Origin: Tragulus kanchil
Lineage: Eukaryota > Chordata > Mammalia > Artiodactyla > Tragulidae
Direction: 5' to 3'
Length of the DNA stretch: 64,000 bases
Assembly (NCBI GenBank): GCA_022376925.1
Contig: JAIOJX010000025.1
Span: 137,289,301-137,353,300 of the forward strand
In this document: piece after piece, positions 47,281-58,015 of the stretch
How the letters are laid out: every line of letters begins with the position of its first letter
Position numbering within the stretch: the stretch's first letter is position 1
Made by a program: the position numbers and the translations under genes
Notes under the pieces: model-generated
The model's input: only the letters and a program-made list of their open reading frames with translations
The model's database searches: none
What the model was told of the DNA's origin: nothing

Positions 47281-48639
47281 AGCAGTGCCCAGGGGTACCT
47301 AGCAGATACATACCACATTAACCGTAACTGCTAAAACCTGAGAGACACCAACAAGCCGCAGTGCCTTCACTAAAGACAGCTAAGTGCAAAGTCTTCAGGA
47401 GTTTTGGTTTAGGGGTGAAGAAACGGGACGTGGGGTTTCCCTCAGTGAAGTCGGTGAACTTCTGTGGGTTAGTGTGGAAAGAAAGAGGCAGTGTGGTCAG
47501 GAGTGGACCAGGAAGCAGGGGAACGCAGGGAGCAGGAGAAAGGTCAGCAAGCCCAGTTGCCTCACCAGAGCCTTGTCCGGGGGTGAGGGGATGAGGGTGG
47601 GGGAGGGGAAGTTGTCCTGCAGGGTGGAAGCAGGGAACACCAGAGGAGGGAGGGGTGGCCCCAGCTGTCCTGGTGGAAAATTGGGCTTTGAGAGTAGGCA
47701 GGGAGCCGTTCTGTTACCATTTAGTTCTTGTGATTGTTCCCATGACAACAAAGCTTTTCCCTAGTGAGGCAGTCTGAGCCAGAGGACAAGAGGACTGTGG
47801 TAAATCAAGATTGTGTCTTAACACTTCTGAGCTCTCACTTGCCCGGGAGAGGGATTTGGGGACGGGTGGGGCAGGGCAGGGAAGGGAGTGTTGGATATGT
47901 AACATATCTGACCCTCCTCTTTTAAAAAATCTGTGTGTGTTTGTCATAAAGAATTCTAGTCATTTGGGGTGATGGCACCCTTAGTATCCATCGGCTCACA
48001 CTCTAGGATAGGTCGTTCACAGTTGTTTCCTAAAGCTGCCCTCTCCCTCCTTATAAACTGAGCCCACCGTCCGGATATTGCCAGGACTCAGTGAGTGATT
48101 TCTCCTCAGGGTTGATTTCAGTGCGGAGTGCCCCTTGATCAGCCCCTCTGTTGCTATGGGACAAGCCTTCCTGGCTCAAGGGATGATTTAAGCATGACTT
48201 ATTGAGGATCCTTCTCAGTTCCTGAATTATCTATGGTCCCAAGTCAGTTATCTATGGTATCAAGTCAGTTCTTCCTCCCTGGGCTTTTGGCTGTGGCATG
48301 CTTGTGCAGCCCATGTCACTGTCTGAGTTGTCATTCCTGAAGGACAGTCCTGGGTTTTCACCCAAAGGAACTTTCCAGAGCACTTGCAGTGTGTTAGCAC
48401 AACGTGTCTCTCCTGGAGTTTCCTCTGTTGCCTGGACCCCAGTCAAGGAAAGGCTGCTGAGACACTCACACATTAGCTTGCAGACACTTCTTTCTGAAGC
48501 TTTCTGAAATTTGAGTTTCACCTGCCTGTCCTTCAGGAGGTCATCTGCAGTCATTTGGGGAGGGCGAGGACTAGTTTCAGGAATTCACTGGAAGAGAACG
48601 CACTGGGGCATTTGCCAGCTGCCTGGTCTCCTGGAAGTG
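47281..48639. other. SRD5A3 intron 3, central part
   Basis: Contains G-rich unique sequence; open frames near 47384-47764 have no visible homology. No feature supported. Confidence 0.4.
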
Positions 48640-48760
48640 ACAGGAGAGAGCCTGGGAGTCAGATGGGTCTGAGTCTGAATTCTGGTTTATTTAACTTATC
48701 ACAGCTTCAGAACCTTTATCTAGAATTAGAGACATACACTGATTTCAGAAGGTTCTTATG
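48640..48760 (+). mobile_element. MIR-like fragment
   Basis: gggtctgagtctgaattctg followed by tcacagcttcagaacc suggests a MIR core; weak. Confidence 0.4.
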
Positions 48761-48787
48761 AAAGTGGAAAGAAAGTGTGTCTGAGTT

Positions 48788-49030
48788 ACCCAGATCTTTA
48801 TGCCTCCTTATCTTCAGAGCCTGCCCCCTATCACTCTCCCTTACATTGTTCTGTGCTATTCTCTTCAGAGCACGATCTCTCCCTTAAATTACCTTGACTT
48901 TTTTTTCTTGTTTCATCTCCTGCTACTAGAATGTAAGTTTATGAGGACTGGGGTCTGCCTGCCTTACCCACTGCTTTACCCCTCATGAGACTGCACTCAG
49001 TAGACACACCATAAGGAATGAAAAAATAAA
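48788..49030 (+). mobile_element. L2 LINE 3' fragment
   Basis: ctgctactagaatgtaagtt and catctcctgctactag are L2 3' end text. Confidence 0.7.
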
Positions 49031-49750
49031 CAAATAAATACTACGCGGATTAGACCCTCAGTGAATAGCCCTCCCTTTCCTGTATTAGAATCCCAACTTA
49101 CTCTTAAAAATCTTTTTTCTCTCATAGGTAATTTCTCTGCCTTTAGAGTAGGTGACTTGGCAGTGACGTGACCACTTCAACGTCTAATCCTATGTTGACT
49201 TGTTCTTAAAGCCCTCTGATTTAAAACTACTTTAAATATTTTATTTGTTCTTAACTTATAAAAATCTAACCATTTAAATGGCTGAACCTAGTAAACATTA
49301 AGCGACTACAGTGAACTGTTGATAGAGACCAAGTTTTTAAAAGACATTAGCACAGGTTGACCGTGGTGGACTGCCACTAGTCATTAGCCATCATCAGCTG
49401 AGTTCTGCCTCCAGGCACCCCTATGGAGTAGCTTAATCCTTGGTTGTCGTTCCTGAATCAGCTTTCAGGGGCTCCCTCGTGGCTCCAGAGCCTCAGGCTC
49501 TTCCCCAGGGTCAGCAGACAGCTTTGTTTCCTCAGTCAGATCCCTGACTAGTCTCACCGCTTCCTGCTGAACATAGGGAAGTCCTCAGTTTGCTTTTCTG
49601 ATGTCACTCCTTAGAAAATCTGCATTATTCCCATCTTCCTGGTGGCTGGAGGAGGAGGAAGAAGATGGAACTTTGAATGTTTCTACTCCTAATGTGAAAT
49701 CTCTCTGACTGGGTTCTCTGTGATCAGCGAGGGATACTGCTTGGGTCTTT
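49031..49750. other. SRD5A3 intron 3, distal part
   Basis: No gene or clear repeat recognised. Confidence 0.4.
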
Positions 49751-49943
49751 ATGTTGCAGTTTATATTTCTCCTCCTTTTGAGAAGCTCCGCCCTTCACAT
49801 TTACTTCCAATGATTTTCTTCATTGGCTGGAGCCAGTCAAGTCAGCATTCAAGGTTTCCCTAGAAATGGCTCCGGTGAAATCCTTCAGAAAGTGTTTTTC
49901 TGATAGAAGACTGCAATAAAGAAGACATCAAACCAGGCTTAGC

Positions 49944-50245
49944 GGGCTTCCCTGGTGGTCCAGTGGTTAAGGACACCACCTTGCAGTGCAAGGGGCGCCG
50001 GTTCAATCCCTGGCCTGGGAAGATCCCACGTGCCGTGGAGCGGCTGGACCAATGTGTCCAATTACCGAGCCGGAGCTCTGGGGCGCATGCGCCCAGAGCC
50101 GGCGCTCTGCGACAACAGAGGCCACCATGATGGGAGGCCCACACGGGCCAAAGAACAAAGATGGATGAAACTAGACAAAGACCAGTGGAAGTGGCCCGCC
50201 CACCCCCCACCCTTGCCAAAATAAATAAATAAATAAATGTTTTTT
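49944..50245 (+). mobile_element. CHR-type SINE (copy at 50988-51289 via D13)
   Basis: Standard head ggcttccctggtggtccagt. The two copies differ at about a dozen sites in the body, far more than their flanks. Confidence 0.82.
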
Positions 50246-50565
50246 TAAAAAATCAAAAACAAAAAAACCAGGTTTATCTATAAAAATGCCAAGTCATCTC
50301 ACCACACAAGAGTGCATCACAAGAGGGTGAGACAGAGCCGACCCCTGTGCCTGAAGCCCTTGGAGAAGGAACAAGAGCATGTCCCCATCTGGGCCCCTGG
50401 AGCTGTCCCTGGCTGAGTGCACGCCTCCTTCATCCTCAGGGATGGCATTTTTACCTCTGTACTTGGGAAATTACATCAGGATAGTTTTCAAGTCATAGGA
50501 AAAGAATAAGTAGATAATTGTGTGTTCTACAGACTATGATTTTTTTTGATGTGCTGAGCCTCTGA

Positions 50566-50904
<339 letters not shown>

Positions 50905-51608
50905 TAGAAATGGCTCCGGTGAAATCCTTCAGAAAGTGTTTTTCTGATAGAAGACTGCAATAAAGAAGACATCAAACCAGGCTTAGCGGGCTTCCCTGGT
51001 GGTCCAGTGGTTAAGGACACCACCTTGCAGTGCAAGGGGCGCCGGTTTGATCCCTGGCCTGGGAAGATCCCACGTGCCGTGGAGCGGCTGGACCAATGTG
51101 TCCAACTACCGAGCCGGAGCTCTGGAGCGCATGCGCCTGAGTCAGTGCTCTGCGACAACAGAGGCCGCCGCGATGGGAGGCCCACATGGGTCAAAGAAAA
51201 AAGATGGATGAAACTAGACAAAGACCAGTGGAAGTGGCCCGACCACCCCCCACCCTTGCCAAAATAAATAAATAAATAAATGTTTTTTTAAAAAATCAAA
51301 AACAAAAAAACCAGGTTTATCTATAAAAATGCCAAGTCATCTCACCACACAAGAGTGCATCACAAGAGGGTGAGACAGAGCCGACCCCTGTGCCTGAAGC
51401 CCTTGGAGAAGGAACAAGAGCATGTCCCCATCTGGGCCCCTGGAGCTGTCCCTGGCTGAGTGCACGCCTCCTTCATCCTCAGGGATGGCATTATTACCTC
51501 TGTACTTGGGAAATTACATCAGGATAGTTTTCAAGTCATAGGAAAAGAATAAGTAGATAATTGTGTGTTCTACAGACTATGATTTTTTTTGATGTGCTGA
51601 GCCTCTGA

Positions 51609-51881
<273 letters not shown>

Positions 51882-52199
51882 TAATTAGTTGACTAATCTA
51901 TCAAATACTCATTTTTACAAGACTCTCTGGGTCTTGATCTTCCCATCTGTGAAATCAGAGCATTTTACTGACAGCCCTCCCTGGTACCATCTAGCCCTGA
52001 TATTCTGTCACTCTATTCTGTGCCCACATTTTGGGGCCTATGCTATATATATGTGTCTAACCCACATGTCAGCACTACTGTTATGTGCCAAGTTACTATC
52101 ATTCCATCCAAAGCAAAAAAAAAAAGAACTTTCTTAGCTTGTGTTGACTTATCACAAGCACAGCTGTTTGGTTTGGTTTGGTTTGGCTTTTTTTTTTTG

Positions 52200-52496
52200 G
52201 CTATTCTACTCTACCCCTACTCTAACTCTCTAGCTGAGGTGAGCAGGCTTCTTGTTGCGGTAACTTCTCATTGTGGAACTCAGGCTCTAGGGCACATGGG
52301 CTTCAGTAGTTGAGTAGTTGTGGCTCATGGGCTCCATAGTTGCGGCTCTGAGGCTCTAGAGCGCAGGCTCCATAGCTGTGGCTCACTGGCTTAGTTGCTC
52401 CGCAGCATGTGGGATCTTCCCAGACCAGGGATCGAACCCGTGTCTTCTGCATTGGCAGGCAAACTCTTTACCACTGAGCTACCAGGGAAACCCCAC
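52200..52496 (-). mobile_element. CHR-2 SINE inverted, in intron 4
   Basis: tctctagctgaggtgagcag to gagctaccagggaaacccc, with the repeated ctccatagttgcggctc units. Confidence 0.82.
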
Positions 52497-52539
52497 AAGT
52501 ACACTTTTTAAGCTTTCTGAAATAAAAATGGAACAGTAC

Positions 52540-52861
52540 GGGGCTTCCCTGGTGGTCCAGTGGGTAAGGACACTGCCTTGCAATGCAAGGGGCACCAGTT
52601 TGATCCCTGGCTTGGGAAGATCCCATGTGCCACGGAGCAGCTGGACTGATGTGTCCAATTACTAAGCAGTAGCTCTGGAGCGCATGCAGCCAGAGCCAGT
52701 GCTCTGTGACAACAGAGACCACTGCGATGGGAGGCCCACACGGGCCGAAGAACAAAGATGGATGAAAAATAAATAAAAATGAAAGACCAATAGAAGTGGC
52801 CCGCCCACCCCCCTCCCTCCCCAACCCACCCCCACTAAAAGAAACCATTAAAAAAAAAAAA
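52540..52861 (+). mobile_element. CHR-type SINE, in intron 4
   Basis: ggcttccctggtggtccagt head, gatgggaggcccacacgggc body, (AAAT) and A-rich tail. Confidence 0.85.
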
Positions 52862-53036
52862 GGAACAGTACTATTCAGCATTTATCAGGTACTTGTTTTG
52901 TGCCAGCCCTGTTCGGGGTGTTTTATGTGTAACTTCACAGTACTTACGAGCAGCAAATACAGCCTTATCCTCATTTTACAGATGCGCAAACAGAGAAACA
53001 GAGAGGTTAAGCAATTTACCTAAAGTTTGTACATGG

Positions 53037-53050
53037 CAGAGCTAGGATTT
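53037..53050. repeat. Target-site duplication flanking the RPL36A retrocopy (left and right)
   Basis: The 14-mer cagagctaggattt at 53037-53050 recurs at 53466-53479, just outside the mRNA 5' end of the retrocopy. This is the hallmark of L1-mediated retrotransposition. The site lies inside a MIR element whose two halves flank the insertion. Confidence 0.88.
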
Positions 53051-53113
53051 TTTTTTTTTGAAGTAAATCATCTCAAATTTTTATTGTCTGCATAACAAAT
53101 CAAAATATGGAGC

Positions 53114-53434
53114 TCAAAACTGGATCACCTGGTGCTTTCTCTTCTTATCACCTCCCAGCTCAAAATGCTTGCATCCCTTAATAGCCAGTATTCTCTTAGA
53201 TCTGCAGTTGGGCTCAACACATTCAAGCCTTGGCACAATCTTTTTTGTAGTTTTAGCCGCTTTCCAGAAAATTGGCTTTGTCCGCCCACCATAGCCACTC
53301 TGCTTCCTGTCATAACGCCGCTTTCCCTGTGCATACAGAGAATCCTTTCCCTTCTTGTACTGTGTCACTTTGTGGGGTTGGTGCTTGCCACACTTCTTAC
53401 AGAAAGTCTGGCGGGTTTTAGGAATGTTCACCAT
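53114..53434 (-). pseudogene. RPL36A-like: RPL36A/RPL36AL (eL42) processed retrocopy, intact frame
   Basis: This is an intronless copy of the large-subunit ribosomal protein eL42, antisense within SRD5A3 intron 4. The frame is complete: 106 codons, [20 protein letters not shown] through KHQVIQF. All four zinc-ribbon cysteines (12, 15, 72, 77) are kept. Compared with the mammalian protein as I know it, about ten residues differ, including Q51R in the GGQTKP motif and changes near 57-60, 68, 87 and 101. This suggests relaxed constraint. The 5' UTR begins CTTTCTTTCTGTG, a 5'TOP-like start, just inside a target-site duplication. A poly(A) remnant (T run at 53048-53060) ends the 3' side. No promoter of its own is visible, so it is most likely a processed pseudogene with an accidentally preserved frame. 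Confidence 0.88.
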
Positions 53435-53580
53435 GTTTGCAAGAGCGCTACCAGCACAGAAAGAAAGCCAGAGCTAGGATTTGAACTCATGCAGTCTGAC
53501 TCTAGAGTCTGAGCTCTTAATCACTAGCTTAGAGGATTGTTGCAGAAATAGCGTCTCTTTTGTTAGTTACAGTTAGTATA

Positions 53581-53795
53581 GGTTCCCCAGGTGGCGCTAG
53601 GAATGCGCCTGCCAATGAAGGAGACATAAGAGATGCGGGTTCAATCCCTGGATCAGGAAGATCTCCTGGAAGGGGGCATGGCAACCCACTCCAGTATCCT
53701 TGCCTAGAGAATCCCATGGACAGAGGAGCCTGGCAGGCTACCGTCCGTGGGTCGCAAAGATTCAAACACAACTGAAGCGACTTAGCACGCACACA
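53581..53795 (+). mobile_element. Bov-tA SINE (copy at 54714-54928 via D14)
   Basis: ttccccaggtggcgctagga to aactgaagcgacttagcac; the copies are identical. Confidence 0.9.
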
Positions 53796-53927
53796 AGCAC
53801 CACTGTATAACCTCAGTGTGTGACTTTTTAATATGTAGATTGACAGGGCAGTGTGACAGGATGATGGTTTGTAGAGGTCTGTGGCACCCTTTTCTCAGTG
53901 AGTTTTTATAAATTATTTGGGGAGTGA

Positions 53928-54248
<321 letters not shown>

Positions 54249-54309
54249 GGTAACCTCAGCTATGAAGAACGCAAACCAGGTGACTGGTTCAATTCCTAAG
54301 GACAAGGAA

Positions 54310-54567
54310 CTTAATAGCCAGTATTCTCTTAGATCTGCAGTTGGGCTCAACACATTCAAGCCTTGGCACAATCTTTTTTGTAGTTTTAGCCGCTTTCCAG
54401 AAAATTGGCTTTGTCCGCCCACCATAGCCACTCTGCTTCCTGTCATAACGCCGCTTTCCCTGTGCATACAGAGAATCCTTTCCCTTCTTGTACTGTGTCA
54501 CTTTGTGGGGTTGGTGCTTGCCACACTTCTTACAGAAAGTCTGGCGGGTTTTAGGAATGTTCACCAT
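54310..54567 (-). pseudogene. RPL36A-like: RPL36A retrocopy, second copy truncated by duplication junction
   Basis: This is a repeat of the 5' four-fifths of the antisense eL42 retrocopy (codons 1 to about 86). The remaining codons and poly(A) tail are missing because duplication D14 begins inside the element. Beyond the junction the frame runs into SRD5A3 3' sequence. It is not an independent retrotransposition: it has no second target-site duplication, and the shared flanks are identical to copy 1. Confidence 0.85.
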
Positions 54568-55060
54568 GTTTGCAAGAGCGCTACCAGCACAGAAAGAAAG
54601 CCAGAGCTAGGATTTGAACTCATGCAGTCTGACTCTAGAGTCTGAGCTCTTAATCACTAGCTTAGAGGATTGTTGCAGAAATAGCGTCTCTTTTGTTAGT
54701 TACAGTTAGTATAGGTTCCCCAGGTGGCGCTAGGAATGCGCCTGCCAATGAAGGAGACATAAGAGATGCGGGTTCAATCCCTGGATCAGGAAGATCTCCT
54801 GGAAGGGGGCATGGCAACCCACTCCAGTATCCTTGCCTAGAGAATCCCATGGACAGAGGAGCCTGGCAGGCTACCGTCCGTGGGTCGCAAAGATTCAAAC
54901 ACAACTGAAGCGACTTAGCACGCACACAAGCACCACTGTATAACCTCAGTGTGTGACTTTTTAATATGTAGATTGACAGGGCAGTGTGACAGGATGATGG
55001 TTTGTAGAGGTCTGTGGCACCCTTTTCTCAGTGAGTTTTTATAAATTATTTGGGGAGTGA

Positions 55061-55381
<321 letters not shown>

Positions 55382-56080
55382 GGTAACCTCAGCTATGAAG
55401 AACGCAAACCAGGTGACTGGTTCAATTCCTAAGGACAAGGAAGTCTAAAGACCAAAGTACAGTTTCTATGGAATGGCTTGAAACTCTTTCCTTTTCTGTT
55501 CCCAAAAGTCTTCACCATGTGAGCAAAGCCACGCCCCTCCAGAAAAATGAATCTTCGGAGAAGAACTACTTCCGGCAGATGTGGGAGTGCTGTGTCTGCT
55601 TTCTGAGATGTGCTATAGAACCACCAAGTGCTAAAAAGCAAAGGAGACTTCAAGCTGCTTCAAAAACAAACTAACCAATACAGGAACAGCCTCTCTCACA
55701 CACAGATACATACAAAGGAAGAGACGGCTCATCTGTGGCTTTGTTTTTGCTCTGGTCAAACTAGACAGCAGGGTAAGCAATATACTAGGTGCTTAGTAAT
55801 GCTTGTTGCATTTCAGTCAAAGCAGAATAGCCCTTGAAAATAACAACAGTGTATAATTTCACAGCATGGATTCCGGGAAAGTGAGCCTACTGAAGTGAGT
55901 TTACGCTTTCACTTGTTTCACAAAGGCTTCCTGTTACGTAACCATCAGTAGTCATCTCCCCCTCAAGGCACAGCTTCACAGAAAGTCTGAAACCTCTTCT
56001 ATTTAATATTTTTTGGACATCCTTTCTAGAGAGTACCTTAAAAGTGAAAGCATCTAAAATAAAATATTTTTATATTTATG
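55382..56080 (+). other. SRD5A3: SRD5A3 3' UTR (copy 1) with AATAAA
   Basis: This is A/T-leaning sequence following the stop codon, without a conserved reading frame. A canonical AATAAA sits at 56058-56063 in an A/T-rich context about 680 bp after the stop, a plausible polyadenylation signal. The cleavage site cannot be proven here. The 68-codon open frame inside this block is not a gene; it is simply UTR sequence. Confidence 0.55.
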
Positions 56081-56495
56081 CATAAAAAGTCTTCTTGAAT
56101 GGAACTGACTTACACTCCAGATTGGATAGCACTGTAGCCTCATTCATATGGAGTTATTCAAATTGGATTAATATTTGCCTGAGTCAATTTTAACTAATAG
56201 AATGAATCCAAAGATGTTTAAAGTTCACACTTAAAATAGCTTATATTAAAGAAAATGCTGGGCTTCCCTGGTGGTCCAGTGGGTTGAGGGTCCGCCTTGC
56301 AGTGCAAGGGGCACCAGGTCAGTCCCCGGCCAGGGAAGATCCCACGTGCCATTTAGCAACTGTACCGGTGTGTCCAATGGTTAACCATCGCTCTGGAGCA
56401 CATTCGCCCATAGCCAGTGCTCTGCAACAGGAGAGACCACTGCAATGGGAGGCCGCAGGCCAAGGAATAAAGATGGATGCCAGGAAGATCCCACG

Positions 56496-57220
56496 TGCCA
56501 TTTCTCTTTTGAGGTAACCTCAGCTATGAAGAACGCAAACCAGGTGACTGGTTCAATTCCTAAGGACAAGGAAGTCTAAAGACCAAAGTACAGTTTCTAT
56601 GGAATGGCTTGAAACTCTTTCCTTTTCTGTTCCCAAAAGTCTTCACCATGTGAGCAAAGCCACGCCCCTCCAGAAAAATGAATCTTCGGAGAAGAACTAC
56701 TTCCGGCAGATGTGGGAGTGCTGTGTCTGCTTTCTGAGATGTGCTATAGAACCACCAAGTGCTAAAAAGCAAAGGAGACTTCAAGCTGCTTCAAAAACAA
56801 ACTAACCAATACAGGAACAGCCTCTCTCACACACAGATACATACAAAGGAAGAGACGGCTCATCTGTGGCTTTGTTTTTGCTCTGGTCAAACTAGACAGC
56901 AGGGTAAGCAATATACTAGGTGCTTAGTAATGCTTGTTGCATTTCAGTCAAAGCAGAATAGCCCTTGAAAATAACAACAGTGTATAATTTCACAGCATGG
57001 ATTCCGGGGAAAGTGAGCCTACTGAAGTGAGTTTACGCTTTCACTTGTTTCACAAAGGCTTCCTGTTACGTAACCATCAGTAGTCATCTCCCCCTCAAGG
57101 CACAGCTTCACAGAAAGTCTGAAACCTCTTCTATTTAATATTTTTTGGACATCCTTTCTAGAGAGTACCTTAAAAGTGAAAGCATCTAAAATAAAATATT
57201 TTTATATTTATGCATAAAAA
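56496..57220 (+). other. SRD5A3: SRD5A3 3' UTR (copy 2) with AATAAA
   Basis: This is the duplicate of the last coding bases and 3' UTR (D15). It begins within the final codons of exon 5 (PFLF and stop) and repeats the UTR, including AATAAA at 57190-57195. It lacks exon 5's acceptor and main body, so it cannot act as a separate terminal exon. Copy 2 leads into intact downstream SINE sequence. Confidence 0.55.
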
Positions 57221-57390
57221 GTCTTCTTGAATGGAACTGACTTACACTCCAGATTGGATAGCACTGTAGCCTCATTCATATGGAGTTGTTCAAATTGGAT
57301 TAATATTTGCCTGAGTCAATTTTAACTAATAGAATGAATCCAAAGATGTTTAAAGTTCACACTTAAAATAGCTTATATTAAAGAAAAGGC

Positions 57391-57655
57391 TGGGCTTCCC
57401 TGGTGGTCCAGTGGGTTGAGGGTCCGCCTTGCAGTGCAAGGGGCACCAGTTCAGTCCCCGGCCAGGGAAGATCCCACGTGCCATGGAGCAACTGGACCGG
57501 TGTGTCCAATTGTGAACCAGCGCTCTGGAGCACATGCGCCCAGAGCCAGTGCTCTGCAACAGGAGAGACCACTGCAATGGGAGGCCCACGCAGGCCAAGG
57601 AATAAAGATGGATGAAAATAAATAAAAAACCAATGAAGAGGCCACAATTTTAAAA
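57391..57655 (+). mobile_element. CHR-type SINE (truncated, error-rich copy at 56260-56479)
   Basis: ggcttccctggtggtccagt head to an A-rich tail. The upstream copy lacks the tail and differs at many positions in its last 150 bp. Confidence 0.83.
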
Positions 57656-57806
57656 AGAAAATGCCTATCACTAAATAAGGTAGATATAAATGCCTGGTGT
57701 GAAAGTAGAAAATAATGCTATAGGCTGAGCAACACAGTAAAACCTTCACATTTGTGCAACATAAGATTGACTGGCTTACTGGCAAGGTATTAACTTTATT
57801 CCTTTT

Positions 57807-58015
57807 ATGTGCTCAGTCACTCAACAGTGTCCGACTCTGCGGCCCCATGGACTATAGCCCGCGAGGCTTCTCTGTCCATAGCACTTTTTTAGGCAGGAAT
57901 ACTGGAGTGGGTTGCCATTTCCTCTTCCAGGTGATCTTCCCGACTCAGGGATTGAAGCCCCATCTCCTGCATTGCAGGCAAATTCTTTACTGTCTGAACC
58001 ACAAGGGAAGCCCTT
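57807..58015 (-). mobile_element. Bov-tA SINE inverted
   Basis: gtgctcagtcactcaacagt to ctgaaccacaagggaagccc; complete. Confidence 0.9.

Larger units (their letters stand above)
52880..53540 (-). repeat. MIR split by the RPL36A retrocopy
   Basis: Sequence at 52880-53050 and 53466-53540 together resembles an inverted MIR: cattttacagatg, gcagagctaggatt/tgaac and the tRNA-like end are recognisable. The retrocopy sits between the two parts. This orders the events: MIR first, retrocopy later. Confidence 0.6.

Noticed and set aside
47384..47764. 126-codon frame in SRD5A3 intron 3
   Set aside because: Low-complexity G-rich composition, no homology recognised, no splice borders, and overlapping frames on both strands.
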